Source: Streptomyces marianii (GTDB lineage Bacteria > Actinomycetota > Actinomycetes > Streptomycetales > Streptomycetaceae). Taken from it: DNA of 64,000 nucleotides. Both the position numbers and the translations under genes were made by a program. The stretch spans positions 6,437,001 through 6,501,000 of the forward strand of contig NZ_VAWE01000001.1 of NCBI RefSeq assembly GCF_005795905.1. The letters are read 5' to 3'. The notes beneath the pieces are model-generated. The model had not been told where the DNA came from. It searched no databases and saw nothing but the letters and a program-made list of their open reading frames with translations. This document shows, piece after piece, positions 8,347 to 17,706 of this stretch; position 1 is the stretch's first letter; each line of letters starts with the position of its first letter.

Positions 8347-9294
8347 TCAGCGGTCGCGCGGTTCGATTCCCGCCACGATCTCGGCCAGCCGGGCGCAGAC
8401 GCGTCTGATCTCCTCGTGGGTCTGGTTGCGCTCAGTGATCACGGCCGCCATCAGCAGCGCCGTCAGTGCCGTGACCCCGTTGAAGGCCTGCAGCGTGACC
8501 ATGTTCGCGAACAGGTCCCGTCCGGCGAACGGCCCGAGCTGCCCGGCCGCGGCCGTGATCGCGAGCGTCGACACCAGCAGCGCGCATGGTGCGGCCCCCG
8601 CAAGCTGGAACCGGAAGGCCGCCCAGATCAGGCAGGGGGAGACCAGGAACAGCAGCGACGAGTTGCGCGTCGAGGTCGCCAGCAGTGTCACTCCCAGCGT
8701 GCAGAGCCCGAGCGCCGTCGCCTCCGCCCAGCGTGCCGGTCCGGCGGGGACCGGCCACCGCGCCCGGCGCAGTACGAGCAGGAACGGAGTGACCACCAGC
8801 ACGCCCATCGCGTCGCCCGTCCACCACACCGACCACGCGGGCCAGAAGCCTTCCGGCTCCAGTGCCCCGGCCTGGACGAGGGTCGCGGTGCCGACGGTCG
8901 AGCTGACCAGCATCCCGCCCAGCGCCCCGAGGAAGACGAGTGCCAGCACGTCCCGGAGCCGGTCCAGTTCCTGCCGGAACCCCGCGCGGCGCAGCATCAG
9001 GTAGGCGCAGACCGGCGCGGCGGTGTTTCCGGCGACGATGGCCAGCACCGCGAAGGCGGTCGGGCCGATGGAGAAGTTGACCAGGAAGGCCCCGAGCGCG
9101 ATGCCGGGCCAGACCCGCGGTCCGAAGAACAGCAGCGCGGCGAGCGCCACGCCCGTCGGCGGCCACAGCGGGGTGACCTGGCCGCGCACCAGCTGCTGTA
9201 GCAGCCCGAGCCTGGCGGAGCCGTAGTAGACGGCGGCCACAGCGAGGATCCGCAGCGCCGACGAGGCGTAACGCCGGATCTCCTCATTGCGCAC
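8347..9294 (-). CDS. MASE1-domain integral membrane sensor protein
   Basis: 315 residues with about eight to nine hydrophobic helices. The pattern YYGSARLGLLQQLV, then VTPLWPPTGVALAALLFFGPRVWPG, is typical of the MASE1 sensory domain (motif split: VTPLWPPTGVA then FFGPRVWPG). A short cytoplasmic tail (NQTHEEIRRVCARLAEIVAG) ends the protein; no kinase, GGDEF or phosphatase output domain is attached. GTG at 9294 is preceded by GAAGGA. The start overlaps the stop codon of a decayed SpoIIE-like phosphatase reading frame upstream, suggesting an ancestral sensor-phosphatase pair. Confidence 0.85.
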   Translation of the reverse strand: MRNEEIRRYASSALRILAVAAVYYGSARLGLLQQLVRGQVTPLWPPTGVALAALLFFGPRVWPGIALGAFLVNFSIGPTAFAVLAIVAGNTAAPVCAYLMLRRAGFRQELDRLRDVLALVFLGALGGMLVSSTVGTATLVQAGALEPEGFWPAWSVWWTGDAMGVLVVTPFLLVLRRARWPVPAGPARWAEATALGLCTLGVTLLATSTRNSSLLFLVSPCLIWAAFRFQLAGAAPCALLVSTLAITAAAGQLGPFAGRDLFANMVTLQAFNGVTALTALLMAAVITERNQTHEEIRRVCARLAEIVAGIEPRDR

Positions 9295-9735
9295 GACAGC
9301 AGTGTCCTTCGCCGGTGCCGCGGAGGCGAGTCGGCCGTCCCGGAGCCGAGCGGAGCGGGGCCGCGGGCCCGGCGGGGTGGCCGTCCCGGACCGGTCCGGT
9401 GTTCGGGGCCGCAGGCCGGTCGTAGCGGGCCACGAGCACCGCGGCGTCGTCCCGCTGGCCGGGTCAGGTCGGCCGCCTCGATCGCCGCGGAGGCGAGTAC
9501 GTCGGGGACGGCCTCGGATCCGGTCCGCACCGGCTCGGCCATCTCGGCCATCTCGGCCAGACCGGCCTCCATCGGGTACGTGGGGCCCTCCACCACCCCG
9601 TCGGTGCGCAGGACGAGCACCGCCCGGCTCCGCCAGTCCGCGGTGCGGCACGGGGTGCTGCTCGCCGTCGACGATCCCGAGGGGGCGGGCCGCCGCGGTC
9701 CGGAGCGACGCCGTAGCCGCCGCCCCCGGTGGCCC
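9286..9735 (-). pseudogene. Remnant of a SpoIIE/PP2C-type phosphatase C-terminus
   Basis: Read on the minus strand, three conserved pieces of a SpoIIE-family phosphatase appear in order but in different frames. PLGIVDGEQ lies near 9660-9690. VLVLRTDGVVEG (the TDG metal site) lies near 9585-9620, and runs on to about 9465. RDDAAVLVARYD lies near 9418-9460, then reads to a TGA at 9286-9288. At least two frame changes are needed, and no N-terminal part is present upstream. The last stop overlaps the start of the MASE1 gene. Sequencing errors could produce the frame changes but not the missing front half. Confidence 0.65.
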
Positions 9736-9901
9736 ACGCCGTCGGCACCTGGCCGCGCGGGAGACGTGGGTCGCCGCCCAGCGCGGGCAGGACACCCCCT
9801 TCGCCCGGGACAAGCCCAGGTCAGGGCGAATTGTCAGTGGTGCCCCCCACCATGGTTCACGGACGGCCGGAGTGCCGTCACCCGACGACAGGAGGCTCGT
9901 C

Positions 9902-10462
9902 ATGGCCAGCTCGTACGCCGCTGCCGCAGGCCGGCTCCGCGCAGGCGGCCCTGCCCCCTCACCGACCGGTCCCGCGACCGACGTCCACCCCGTGCCGCGG
10001 CGCTCGTCCGCACCCCCTGCCGCACTCGACCTGCTCGCCCAGGCGCGGGCGGGCCTGGCGGAGGCCGCGTGCCTGGAGACGCCGAACCAGCGGTACGCCA
10101 CGGCCCATCTCGCCGCGCTGCGCACCGCGGCGGCCGTCCTCGCCGCCCGAGGGCGGCCGGAGACCAGCCCGCGCCGGCGCGCACGCATACGCTCCGCCTG
10201 GGAGGTCCTGCCGGAGATCGCCCCGGAGCTCACCGAGTGGAGCGCGCTCTTCGCCTCCGGCGCCGAGCGCCGGGCCCGCGCCGAGGCGGGCATCCGGGGC
10301 GCCGTAGGCAGCCGCGACGCCGACGACCTGCTCCGCGACGTCGCCCTGTTCCTGCGGCTGGTGGAGCGGATGCTGGTGCTCCAGCCGGTGCTGCCGCAGC
10401 CCAGCCCCGAGCAGCACGGTCCGGGCGCCCCGAGGGTGTGCCCGGAGGACGCCGCGGGATGA
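9902..10462 (+). CDS. SAV_6107-family HEPN-domain protein
   Basis: 186 residues from an ATG with AGGAGG six bases upstream. A disordered Ala/Pro-rich first 40 residues precede an all-helical domain beginning ALDLLAQARAGLAEA. The segment RYATAHLAALRTAAAVLAAR matches the SAV_6107-type HEPN family of actinobacteria. R64 and H69 form an R-x4-H arrangement, the motif that is catalytic in HEPN ribonucleases. No nucleotidyltransferase (MNT) partner or obvious antitoxin is adjacent. The role is unknown. The next gene on the strand is a methyltransferase. Confidence 0.8.
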   Translation: MASSYAAAAGRLRAGGPAPSPTGPATDVHPVPRRSSAPPAALDLLAQARAGLAEAACLETPNQRYATAHLAALRTAAAVLAARGRPETSPRRRARIRSAWEVLPEIAPELTEWSALFASGAERRARAEAGIRGAVGSRDADDLLRDVALFLRLVERMLVLQPVLPQPSPEQHGPGAPRVCPEDAAG

Positions 10463-10626
10463 GAAGGCCCGGGGCCGGGTGACGCCGGGCCGGACGGCGG
10501 GTTCGGCCGGCCCGGGGGCGCCCCGGGGGGGACCGGGGCGCCCGGCCGAGGCAATAGGGTGGAGTCAGCCTGCACCGTTCACGCCCCGTCAGCAGGGGCG
10601 GCACCCGCGCCGAGGAGTCAACTGCC
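10463..10626 (+). terminator. GC hairpin between HEPN and methyltransferase genes
   Basis: GGGCGCCCCG (10516-10525) pairs exactly with CGGGGCGCCC (10534-10543) across an eight-base loop, flanked by further GGCC complementarity. It lies 53 bases after the HEPN stop. The rest of the gap holds a ribosome site GAGGAG for the next gene. Confidence 0.5.
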
Positions 10627-11415
10627 GTGTCGGACCAGACGCCCCCTGTTCGACCTCGCCGTGGGGAGACCCCGTCCCGCGCCTCCCTTCGCACGGCCGT
10701 GGTCTGGGAGGTGCTCAGGGACGCCCTGGACCGCCGGGTCAAGGCGACCGGCCGTGACGCCCTGGACGTCCTCGACACCGGCGGCGGCTCCGGCAACTTC
10801 GCCGTGCCCGCGGCGCGCCTCGGCCACCACGTCACCGTGGTCGACCCCAGCCCCAACGCGCTGTTCGCTCTGGAGCGCCGGGCGGCCGAGGCGGGGGTTG
10901 CCGACCGGGTGCGCGGGGTCCAGGGCGATGTCCACGGACTGTTCGACGTCGTGGAGCGCGGCGGCTTCGACGCCGTGCTGTTCCACGGCGTGCTCGAGTA
11001 CGTCGAGGACCCGGCCGAAGGCGTGCGGAACGCGGTGGAGGCGCTGCGCCCCGGGGGCGCCCTCAGCCTGCTCGCCGCCGGGCTCGGCGGTGCCGTCCTC
11101 GCCCGGGCCCTGGCCGGACACTTCACCGAGGCCCGGAGGGCGCTCGGCGACCCGGCGGGGCGCTGGGGCGAGGGCGACCCGACGCCCCGCCGCTTCACGG
11201 CCGAGCAGCTCACGCAACTCGTCGGCGACTCGGGCCTGGAGGTCGGGTCCGTGCACGGTGTCCGGGTCTTCGCCGACCTGGTCCCGGGGGTGCTCGTGGA
11301 CACCGAGCCGGGTGCGCTGGAGGCCCTGCTGAAGCTGGAGGAGGCCGCCGCCGAGTCGCCCGCCTTCCACGCCGTCGCCACCCAGCTCCACGTCCTCGGT
11401 GAGAAGCGTGGCTGA
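10627..11415 (+). CDS. Class I SAM-dependent methyltransferase
   Basis: 262 residues. The SAM-binding motif I is VLDTGGGSGNFAVPAARLG (residues about 47-65). Motif II is VTVVDPSPNAL, followed by an acidic GDVHGL and the post-motif FDAVLFHGVLEYVEDP. The layout resembles the CmoM/SmtA-like group of small-molecule or tRNA methyltransferases, but the substrate is not readable. The GTG start at 10627 has GAGGAG about ten bases upstream. A long inverted repeat spans its stop codon. It sits between the HEPN protein and a DUF3040 protein. Confidence 0.88.
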   Translation: MSDQTPPVRPRRGETPSRASLRTAVVWEVLRDALDRRVKATGRDALDVLDTGGGSGNFAVPAARLGHHVTVVDPSPNALFALERRAAEAGVADRVRGVQGDVHGLFDVVERGGFDAVLFHGVLEYVEDPAEGVRNAVEALRPGGALSLLAAGLGGAVLARALAGHFTEARRALGDPAGRWGEGDPTPRRFTAEQLTQLVGDSGLEVGSVHGVRVFADLVPGVLVDTEPGALEALLKLEEAAAESPAFHAVATQLHVLGEKRG

Positions 11416-11459
11416 TCACCGGCTTCCCGGCGCGGCGGGCCGCCGCTGATCAGCCACGC
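11406..11459 (+). terminator. Long inverted repeat spanning the methyltransferase stop codon
   Basis: GCGTGGCTGATCA (11406-11418) is exactly complementary to 11447-11459 (13 bp) around a 28-base GC-rich loop that can fold on itself. The methyltransferase TGA (11413-11415) lies inside the left arm. A terminator or mRNA 3'-end stabiliser is most likely. Confidence 0.6.
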
Positions 11460-11509
11460 AGCTGCACATGGAGTACGCCACAGGCCCCCCGATCGAGGCG
11501 TTCGCCCCG

Positions 11510-11584
11510 TATGATCGGGGGACACGATCCGGCATGACGGACAGGCGGTTGGGGAATCAACGCCTCAGCAGTCGATCCGGCATG
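11510..11584 (+). promoter_or_regulatory. Candidate promoter and repeat-bearing leader upstream of DUF3040
   Basis: TATGAT (11510-11515) is a near-consensus -10 and sits between CCCCG and CGGGG arms that are complementary. Downstream, the 12-mer CGATCCGGCATG occurs at 11525 and again at 11573. Between the copies is a GGCGGTTG...CAACGCC stem. This implies a roughly 180-base structured leader before the DUF3040 start at 11699. The -35 is unclear. Confidence 0.4.
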
Positions 11585-11698
11585 GCAGGCCCCTCAGGGC
11601 AATCGGGCACTCGGCGGGTTTCACGGGGGCGATTCCCTGCCTATCCTGAAAGGGCCGCATACCGGTCGCCCCCCGCGACCGACGACTAGGAGGACTCC

Positions 11699-12091
11699 GT
11701 GCCGCTCTCGGAGCACGAGCAGCGAATGCTCGAGCAGATGGAGCGAGCGCTGTACGCCGAAGATCCCAAGTTCGCGACAGCGCTTGAGGGAAGCGGGCTG
11801 CGTACGTACACCCGACGACGGGTCTACCAAGCGGTCGCCGGCTTCCTGGTGGGTATCGCGCTCCTCATGGCCGGAATGGTCGCCCAGCAGATCTGGATCA
11901 GCGTGGTGGGTTTTCTCGTCATGCTCGGCTGTGCGGTCCTGGCGGTCACCGGCTGGCGCAAGGCGCCGAAGCCGGGTGAGCAAAGCGGCCCCGGGGCCGA
12001 GGCCACGCGCCGACAGCCCAGGCAGCGCCGGTCGATGATGGACCGGATCGAGCAGCGGTGGCAGCGCCGCCGCGACGAGCAGGGCCACTGA
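11699..12091 (+). CDS. DUF3040-domain membrane protein
   Basis: 130 residues, GTG start with AGGAGG about six bases before it. The N-terminal motif MPLSEHEQRMLEQMERALYA is the hallmark of DUF3040 proteins, which are widespread near the dcw cluster of actinobacteria. Two adjacent hydrophobic helices follow (about residues 45-65 and 67-85), then a strongly basic, Arg/Gln-rich tail ending RRRDEQGH. The topology predicts both ends in the cytoplasm. The function is unknown. It is monocistronic, closed by a perfect hairpin. Confidence 0.92.
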   Translation: MPLSEHEQRMLEQMERALYAEDPKFATALEGSGLRTYTRRRVYQAVAGFLVGIALLMAGMVAQQIWISVVGFLVMLGCAVLAVTGWRKAPKPGEQSGPGAEATRRQPRQRRSMMDRIEQRWQRRRDEQGH

Positions 12092-12123
12092 GCCCCGGCC
12101 ACGTCCACGCACTCCGACATGGC

Positions 12124-12154
12124 TGAGGGGTGACCGCACGGCGGTCACCCCTCA
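12124..12154 (+). terminator. Perfect 14-bp hairpin terminator after DUF3040 gene
   Basis: TGAGGGGTGACCGC (12124-12137) pairs exactly with 12141-12154 over a three-base loop ACG, 33 bases past the DUF3040 stop. Confidence 0.85.
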
Positions 12155-12424
12155 CGCGTCTCTCCGCCCGGGTACTCGTTCGCCGCGGACACCTCCCGTC
12201 GGCCCCGGGAGCCCCGCGCTTCCGGATGCGCCACGGGCAGGGCACTCGCCCGAGGGCATCGCCCCCGCCATCCGTGGCGCACCGCTCCCGCCACCCGCCG
12301 GCATCGCTTCCTCCGACGAGCACGGCGCCCCCGAGCGCCGAGCCTGGCAGCAACCCATCCCGGGCCGCGGAAGAACTCTCACAGTTATGTTTTCCGCGGT
12401 CCTGCCCGTTGGGACGAGGGCCGG
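12155..12424. other. Intergenic region between convergent transcription units
   Basis: About 270 bases with no convincing gene. An eight-base inverted repeat CCGCGGAA/TTCCGCGG (12365-12372 and 12392-12399) surrounds an AT-rich stretch (AACTCTCACAGTTATG) unusual for this genome. It may be a second terminator-like structure or a protein-binding site. Confidence 0.4.
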
Positions 12425-12452
12425 GCCCGGCGGGAAGCACGTCCCGCCGGGC
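12425..12452 (-). terminator. Hairpin terminator after the transglutaminase gene
   Basis: GCCCGGCGGGA (12425-12435) is exactly complementary to TCCCGCCGGGC (12442-12452) with a six-base loop, 15 bases beyond the minus-strand stop at 12467. Confidence 0.75.
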
Positions 12453-12466
12453 GCGGCCGCTGCTCG

Positions 12467-14884
12467 TCAGCCCCGCTGCCGCAGTGGCCTCCGCAGTTGC
12501 GCCGTCGCGCGGTCCAGCAACCGCCGCCGGATGGCGGCGGCGCGTTCCGCCAGGGCGTTCCAGCGCTCCGAGCACGCCCATACGACGCGCACCGTGGAAC
12601 GCGGCAGCAGCAGTGCCCGCAGCCCGGCGACGCGGCCGGCCCGCTCGCCCAGGCCCCCCCGCACCCGGCCGGCGTCCTCGGCCAGCCCGGTGCCCGGGAC
12701 GGGTCTCGGCGCGTACAGCACCTGCTCCACCGCATGGGCCACCCGGTGGACCGAGTCCGCGGGTGCGCCCTCCAGCCGGCCGAGCCGGACGATGCGCGCG
12801 GCCGCCTTCCTCGGCGACAGCGACTCGTCCGGTGGGATGCCGTGGTCCCAGGCGGTGTCGGCGATCTCCCGCCAGACCAGAAGCGTCCGCGCCGCGGCCT
12901 CCTCGGCCGTACACCCTTCGGAGCCGAGCCGGACCCTGCGCAGTCTCGTCCGCCAGAGCATCGGCAGCAGCGGGATCACCAGCAGTGCGGCGACCGCCCC
13001 GGTCCATACCAGGACCGTGCCGAGCGACGGGCCCTGGTCTTCGGACACCGCGACGTCCTGCGGCGTCGTGGCCCCGCACTCGCCGAGCTGGCGCTCCTGC
13101 GGCGAGCAGTCGGACGACCGCGACGGGGCGACCGGCACGGCCTGGGACGCCCCCGCCTCCGGGTCCGCCGGGCTGCTCGGCCCGTCGGACGGGGTGGCCG
13201 CACGTGTGTAGTCGGGTGCGCTGCCCCGGCTCGGCGTCGGCTCGAACCGGGTCCACCCCACGCCCTCGAAGTACAGCTCGGGCCAGGCGTGGGCGTCCTG
13301 GTTGCTGACCGACGTCGAACCGTCCGCCGCGGGGGTGCCGGGCGTGAAGCCCACCGCCACCCGGGCCGGTATCCCCAGGGTCCGCGCCATGGCGGCCATG
13401 GAGAACGAGAAGTGGATGCAGAACCCTTCCTTGTTCCTCAGGAAGCGCGAGATCGCCCCGACGCCGCCGCCCGAATCCACCTGGGTGTCGTAGGTGAAGC
13501 CGCCGTCCGCGGCGAACCAGTCCTGGAGCCTGACCGCCCGCTCGTAGTCGTTCGCGGCGCCCCGCGTCACCCGCAGGGCCGTGGACCTCACATCGGCCGG
13601 CAGCGTGTCCGGCACCTCGGTGTACTCCTCCAGCAGCGCGGCGGGGGCCTTCGGCGCCTCGGCGAGCTGCTTCGCGGTGGGCTTCACCTGGAGGCTGGTG
13701 ACCGAGTACTGCAGGCCGCCGGTCGTCTGCCCCCGGTCTCCGACGATCGTGCGCCGGGCCGGGTCGAAGCGCCAGCTGCCGTCCACGGCCACCTCGGTCG
13801 CCGGGTACGGCATGGGCAGCCAGCCCTGCTTGTAGGCACCCGCGGCGGAGATGCTCGTCCTGATCTCCGTCGTGCCGACACCACCGCCGAGGCCCTCCGG
13901 GCGGGGCAGCTCGGCGGGGATGTCGGTGACCTTGCGGACCGAGAACTTCCAAGCCCCGCCGTCGAACTGGTCCAGTGCCATGATCCGCAGATACATGTCA
14001 CCGGTGGCCTTCGCGTTCGTCGTGTACTTCAGCCATTCCCGGTTTTCCGGCTGGTTCAGGCTGTCCTGCAGCGTCACCACCGGGTTCACCGCGTTGATCG
14101 TGCCGCCGCCGGAGCCCGTGCCCGCACCGCGGCCGCCCTGGCCGATCAGTCCGCCGCCCAGAGCCGGGAGCGACCAGTGGACGACCAGGGCGACGCCGAG
14201 CGCGGCCGCACCGATGCGCCGGCCGGTGCGCACCTGCGCTTGCGCGGTCCCGTCCTCGCGGTCGAACGCGTCCCTGCCGCGCGGCGGGGCGCCGCCGAAG
14301 ACCCGGCCCCACTGGGACAGCCGGTCCCGGCCCTCGGCCAGCAGAAGCATCAGATAGCCCGAGGCCGCCAGCAGGAACGACCACCAGCCCGCTCCGCCCC
14401 CGGACAGACCGGCGGCCACCGAGAACAACGCCAGCAGGGGCAGACCCGCGGGGGCGGCGCTGCGGTACGTCACGGCCAGCGCGTCCACGGCCAGGCCGAT
14501 CAACAGCACCCCGCCGATCAGCATCAGCTTGATGCCGTCGGTCGCCGGCGCCGGGATCGCGTACCGGCCGACGTCCTGCGCACCGCCGGCCAGCAGCTCG
14601 CCGAACCTGGTGAGCACGTCCGGCCCGGGGACCAGCCCGAGCACGGCGTGCTCGCGGGCGAAGACCAGAGTGAGTATCAGCAGCGCCAGCACGGCCTGGG
14701 CCGCTACTGTCAGCGGCCGTGCCAGCGGCACCCGCCGCGCCGCCGCACCGGCCCCGCTGACCAGTGCCGACAGGAACGCGGCCTGAAGCAGCCACGTGGA
14801 TGGATCGACCAGCGGGACCATCGCGGCCGCCGCCAGCAGCGTGGCGCCGTAGGCGCACAGGGCGAGCCTGCCACGGCCGCTCAT
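12467..14884 (-). CDS. TgpA-type membrane transglutaminase-like protein
   Basis: 805 residues. The first ~215 residues contain five or six transmembrane helices in the DUF3488/TgpA arrangement. An extracytoplasmic transglutaminase-like domain follows: EGFCIHFSFSMAAMARTLGI carries the nucleophilic Cys, and QDAHAWPELYFEGVGW the His. The third position is FEPTP, common in actinobacterial members. Another membrane helix (VLVWTGAVAALLVIPLLP) leads to a cytoplasmic DUF4129-like tail. The ATG at 14884 overlaps the DUF58 stop by four bases, so it is translationally coupled to the MoxR-DUF58 pair. The family is linked to envelope integrity, but its substrate is not known. Confidence 0.88.
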   Translation of the reverse strand: MSGRGRLALCAYGATLLAAAAMVPLVDPSTWLLQAAFLSALVSGAGAAARRVPLARPLTVAAQAVLALLILTLVFAREHAVLGLVPGPDVLTRFGELLAGGAQDVGRYAIPAPATDGIKLMLIGGVLLIGLAVDALAVTYRSAAPAGLPLLALFSVAAGLSGGGAGWWSFLLAASGYLMLLLAEGRDRLSQWGRVFGGAPPRGRDAFDREDGTAQAQVRTGRRIGAAALGVALVVHWSLPALGGGLIGQGGRGAGTGSGGGTINAVNPVVTLQDSLNQPENREWLKYTTNAKATGDMYLRIMALDQFDGGAWKFSVRKVTDIPAELPRPEGLGGGVGTTEIRTSISAAGAYKQGWLPMPYPATEVAVDGSWRFDPARRTIVGDRGQTTGGLQYSVTSLQVKPTAKQLAEAPKAPAALLEEYTEVPDTLPADVRSTALRVTRGAANDYERAVRLQDWFAADGGFTYDTQVDSGGGVGAISRFLRNKEGFCIHFSFSMAAMARTLGIPARVAVGFTPGTPAADGSTSVSNQDAHAWPELYFEGVGWTRFEPTPSRGSAPDYTRAATPSDGPSSPADPEAGASQAVPVAPSRSSDCSPQERQLGECGATTPQDVAVSEDQGPSLGTVLVWTGAVAALLVIPLLPMLWRTRLRRVRLGSEGCTAEEAAARTLLVWREIADTAWDHGIPPDESLSPRKAAARIVRLGRLEGAPADSVHRVAHAVEQVLYAPRPVPGTGLAEDAGRVRGGLGERAGRVAGLRALLLPRSTVRVVWACSERWNALAERAAAIRRRLLDRATAQLRRPLRQRG

Positions 14885-16223
14885 GACCGTCCCCCCGAAG
14901 GATCCGTCGTACCGGCCGGGGCGGAGTCCGCGCGCTCGCGCGCCGCCCGCCGCCACAGCTCGGGCAGCGCCGCGCCCGGCCCGGCGGCGACCACGGTCCA
15001 CCCGGCCTCGCGCAGCCGTGCCTCCACCGCGTCGTCCACCGCTCCGTTCGCCGTCCACAGGCGGCTGTCCGTCACGAACGCGACCGCGCTCCCGCTGCGC
15101 TGACGCATCCGAGCCGCCACCGCCGCCTGCTCCTCGTCCAGGTCGCCGAAGAAGGCGACCAGCAGTCCCTCGCCGCCGCCGCGCAGCACGTCGTAGGCGC
15201 GCGAGAGACCCGGACCGTCCGAGTGGTCCACGACCGCGAGCGCGTCCAGCATCATCCCGGCCGATTCGGCGGACTCCTGCGGGGAGCCGGCGAGGCCGTC
15301 CCCGCCGTCGCCGGGCACCGAGGTGCCCGTGTCCGTCAGCAGCCGGACCGAGAAGCCCCGCTCCAGCATGTGCACCAGGGCGGAGGCCGCGCCCGAAACC
15401 GCCCACTCGAAGGCCGAGTCGGGCCCGGAGCCCCGGTAGGCCCTGCGCCGGGTGTCGAGCAGTACCGTGCATCTGGCCCGCTGCGGCTGCTCCTCGCGCC
15501 GCACCATCAACTCGCCGTAGCGGGCGGTGGAACGCCAGTGCACGCGCCGCAGGTCGTCCCCGTGCCGGTAGGTCCGGGGGATCACGTCGTCGTCCCCGGC
15601 CAGGGCGAGGGTGCGCTGCCGTCCGTCGCCGTACCCCGTGGCATCCCCCGAGAGCCGTACCGGCGGCAGCGGCTCGGTGCGGGGGATCACGGTGAGGGTG
15701 TCGGCGGAGCTGAAGGAACGGGTCAGCTCGCACATCCCGAACGGGTCGTTCAACCGCAGCTGCAGCGGACCGAGGGGATAGCGTCCGCGCAGGTCGGACC
15801 GGACCCGGTAGGACACCTCACGCCGGCCTCCGGGCTCCACGCGGTCCAGCACGAACCGGGGCCGGGGCCCCAGTACGTAGGGCACGTGGTCCTGGAGCAT
15901 CAGCAGCCCCGTGGGCAGCCGGGAGACGTTGTCCAGACGCAGATGCACCCGCGCCTCGGACCCGGCGGGCACCCGGGACGGGAACAGCCTCCGGCTGCCC
16001 GCCACCCGGTGGCGGGTGCGGTACAGCACGGCCACGCAGATCAGGGGCAGCACGGCGAGCAGCAGCCCGATCCGGAGCAGATCGCTCTGCCCGAGGACCA
16101 CGGCACACACCGCCGCGGCCACCCCGGCCGCCAGGAACGAGCGGCCGCGTGTGGTCAGCCCGCCGAGAGCCGACCGCAGACCGCCCCTCTCCTCATCGCC
16201 GGCGACAGGGCTCCCGGCCGTCA

Positions 16224-16224
<1 letters not shown>
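14881..16224 (-). CDS. DUF58-domain membrane protein
   Basis: 447 residues. Two adjacent hydrophobic helices near residues 30-67 are followed by a beta-rich extracytoplasmic or cytoplasmic segment. The DUF58 signature RTYRHGDDLRRVHWRSTAR (residues around 232-250) is intact, followed by LMVRREEQP. The C-terminal half has a von Willebrand A-like fold outline (TVLLDTRRRAYRG, then AVAFVTDSRLW). The ATG overlaps the MoxR stop by one base. MoxR AAA+ ATPases and DUF58/VWA proteins typically act as pairs in chaperone-like assembly of envelope or metal-centre complexes. The partner function here is inferred. Confidence 0.9.
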
Positions 16225-17276
<1,052 letters not shown>

Positions 17277-17418
17277 CCGGCCCTCCTCGGCCCGTTCCAT
17301 GGGCCGGTGCACTGCTTGCGGCACGGCCCACCCCGAAACACGGACACCTTCTCCGGTCGGTTCCGCGAAGGTGCCACACCCGCATTCTTGTTGCCGTTGC
17401 CGCGTCGTGTCACTCGCC

Positions 17419-17427
17419 TGTGGACAA
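17419..17427 (-). promoter_or_regulatory. Consensus-like DnaA box
   Basis: TGTGGACAA is the reverse complement of TTGTCCACA, the consensus DnaA box of Streptomyces. This single copy lies upstream of the MoxR gene. Binding is not shown by sequence alone. Confidence 0.4.
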
Positions 17428-17527
17428 GTGGGCGCCATATGTCTGAGGTTGCCGCGTTTGGCCGTTCACGCAGCGCTGTGATCCACCCCACGCCGGGTCG
17501 GTGCGGCGACCCGGTGCGACGCCGTAA

Positions 17528-17610
17528 GGACATCCCGTACGACGGCGTACGGACATCCCGTGCGACGGCGTACGGACATCCCGTGCGACGGCGTACGGAC
17601 ATCCCGTGAC
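17528..17610. repeat. 23-bp tandem repeat, three full copies plus a partial
   Basis: The unit GGACATCCCGTGCGACGGCG plus TAC repeats at 17528-17550, 17551-17573 and 17574-17596, with a partial copy from 17597. The first copy differs only by CGTACGAC for CGTGCGAC. Degenerate versions extend a little upstream (around 17506-17527). Each unit contains GTACG-type palindromic cores. It is not coding in any frame. Confidence 0.9.
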
Positions 17611-17706
17611 GGCGCGGCACGGGCCCTCCCGTCCCGCGCCGTCACGGTCGCGGACAGGCGGACGGCGCCGCGCTGTGGGCTCGCGCGGCGTCGTCCGGAG
17701 CGTGCC

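Larger units (their letters stand above)
17277..17706. other. Intergenic region with tandem repeat and DnaA-like box
   Basis: About 430 bases separating the MoxR operon from the carbonic anhydrase gene, which ends at 17707. No gene is supported. It contains TGTGGACAA at 17419-17427 and the 23-base tandem repeat at 17528-17610. The promoter of the MoxR operon should lie in 17277-17450, but no clear hexamers were found. Confidence 0.6.

Noticed and set aside
9464..9748. Independent small protein on the minus strand
   Set aside because: Better explained as one frame of the decayed PP2C phosphatase.
12152..12382. 76-codon minus-strand frame MRVLPRPGMG...
   Set aside because: It ends inside the DUF3040 terminator hairpin, and has no ribosome site or recognisable domain.
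17528..17610. Tandem repeat as a CRISPR array
   Set aside because: Units are adjacent with no spacers and only three full copies.
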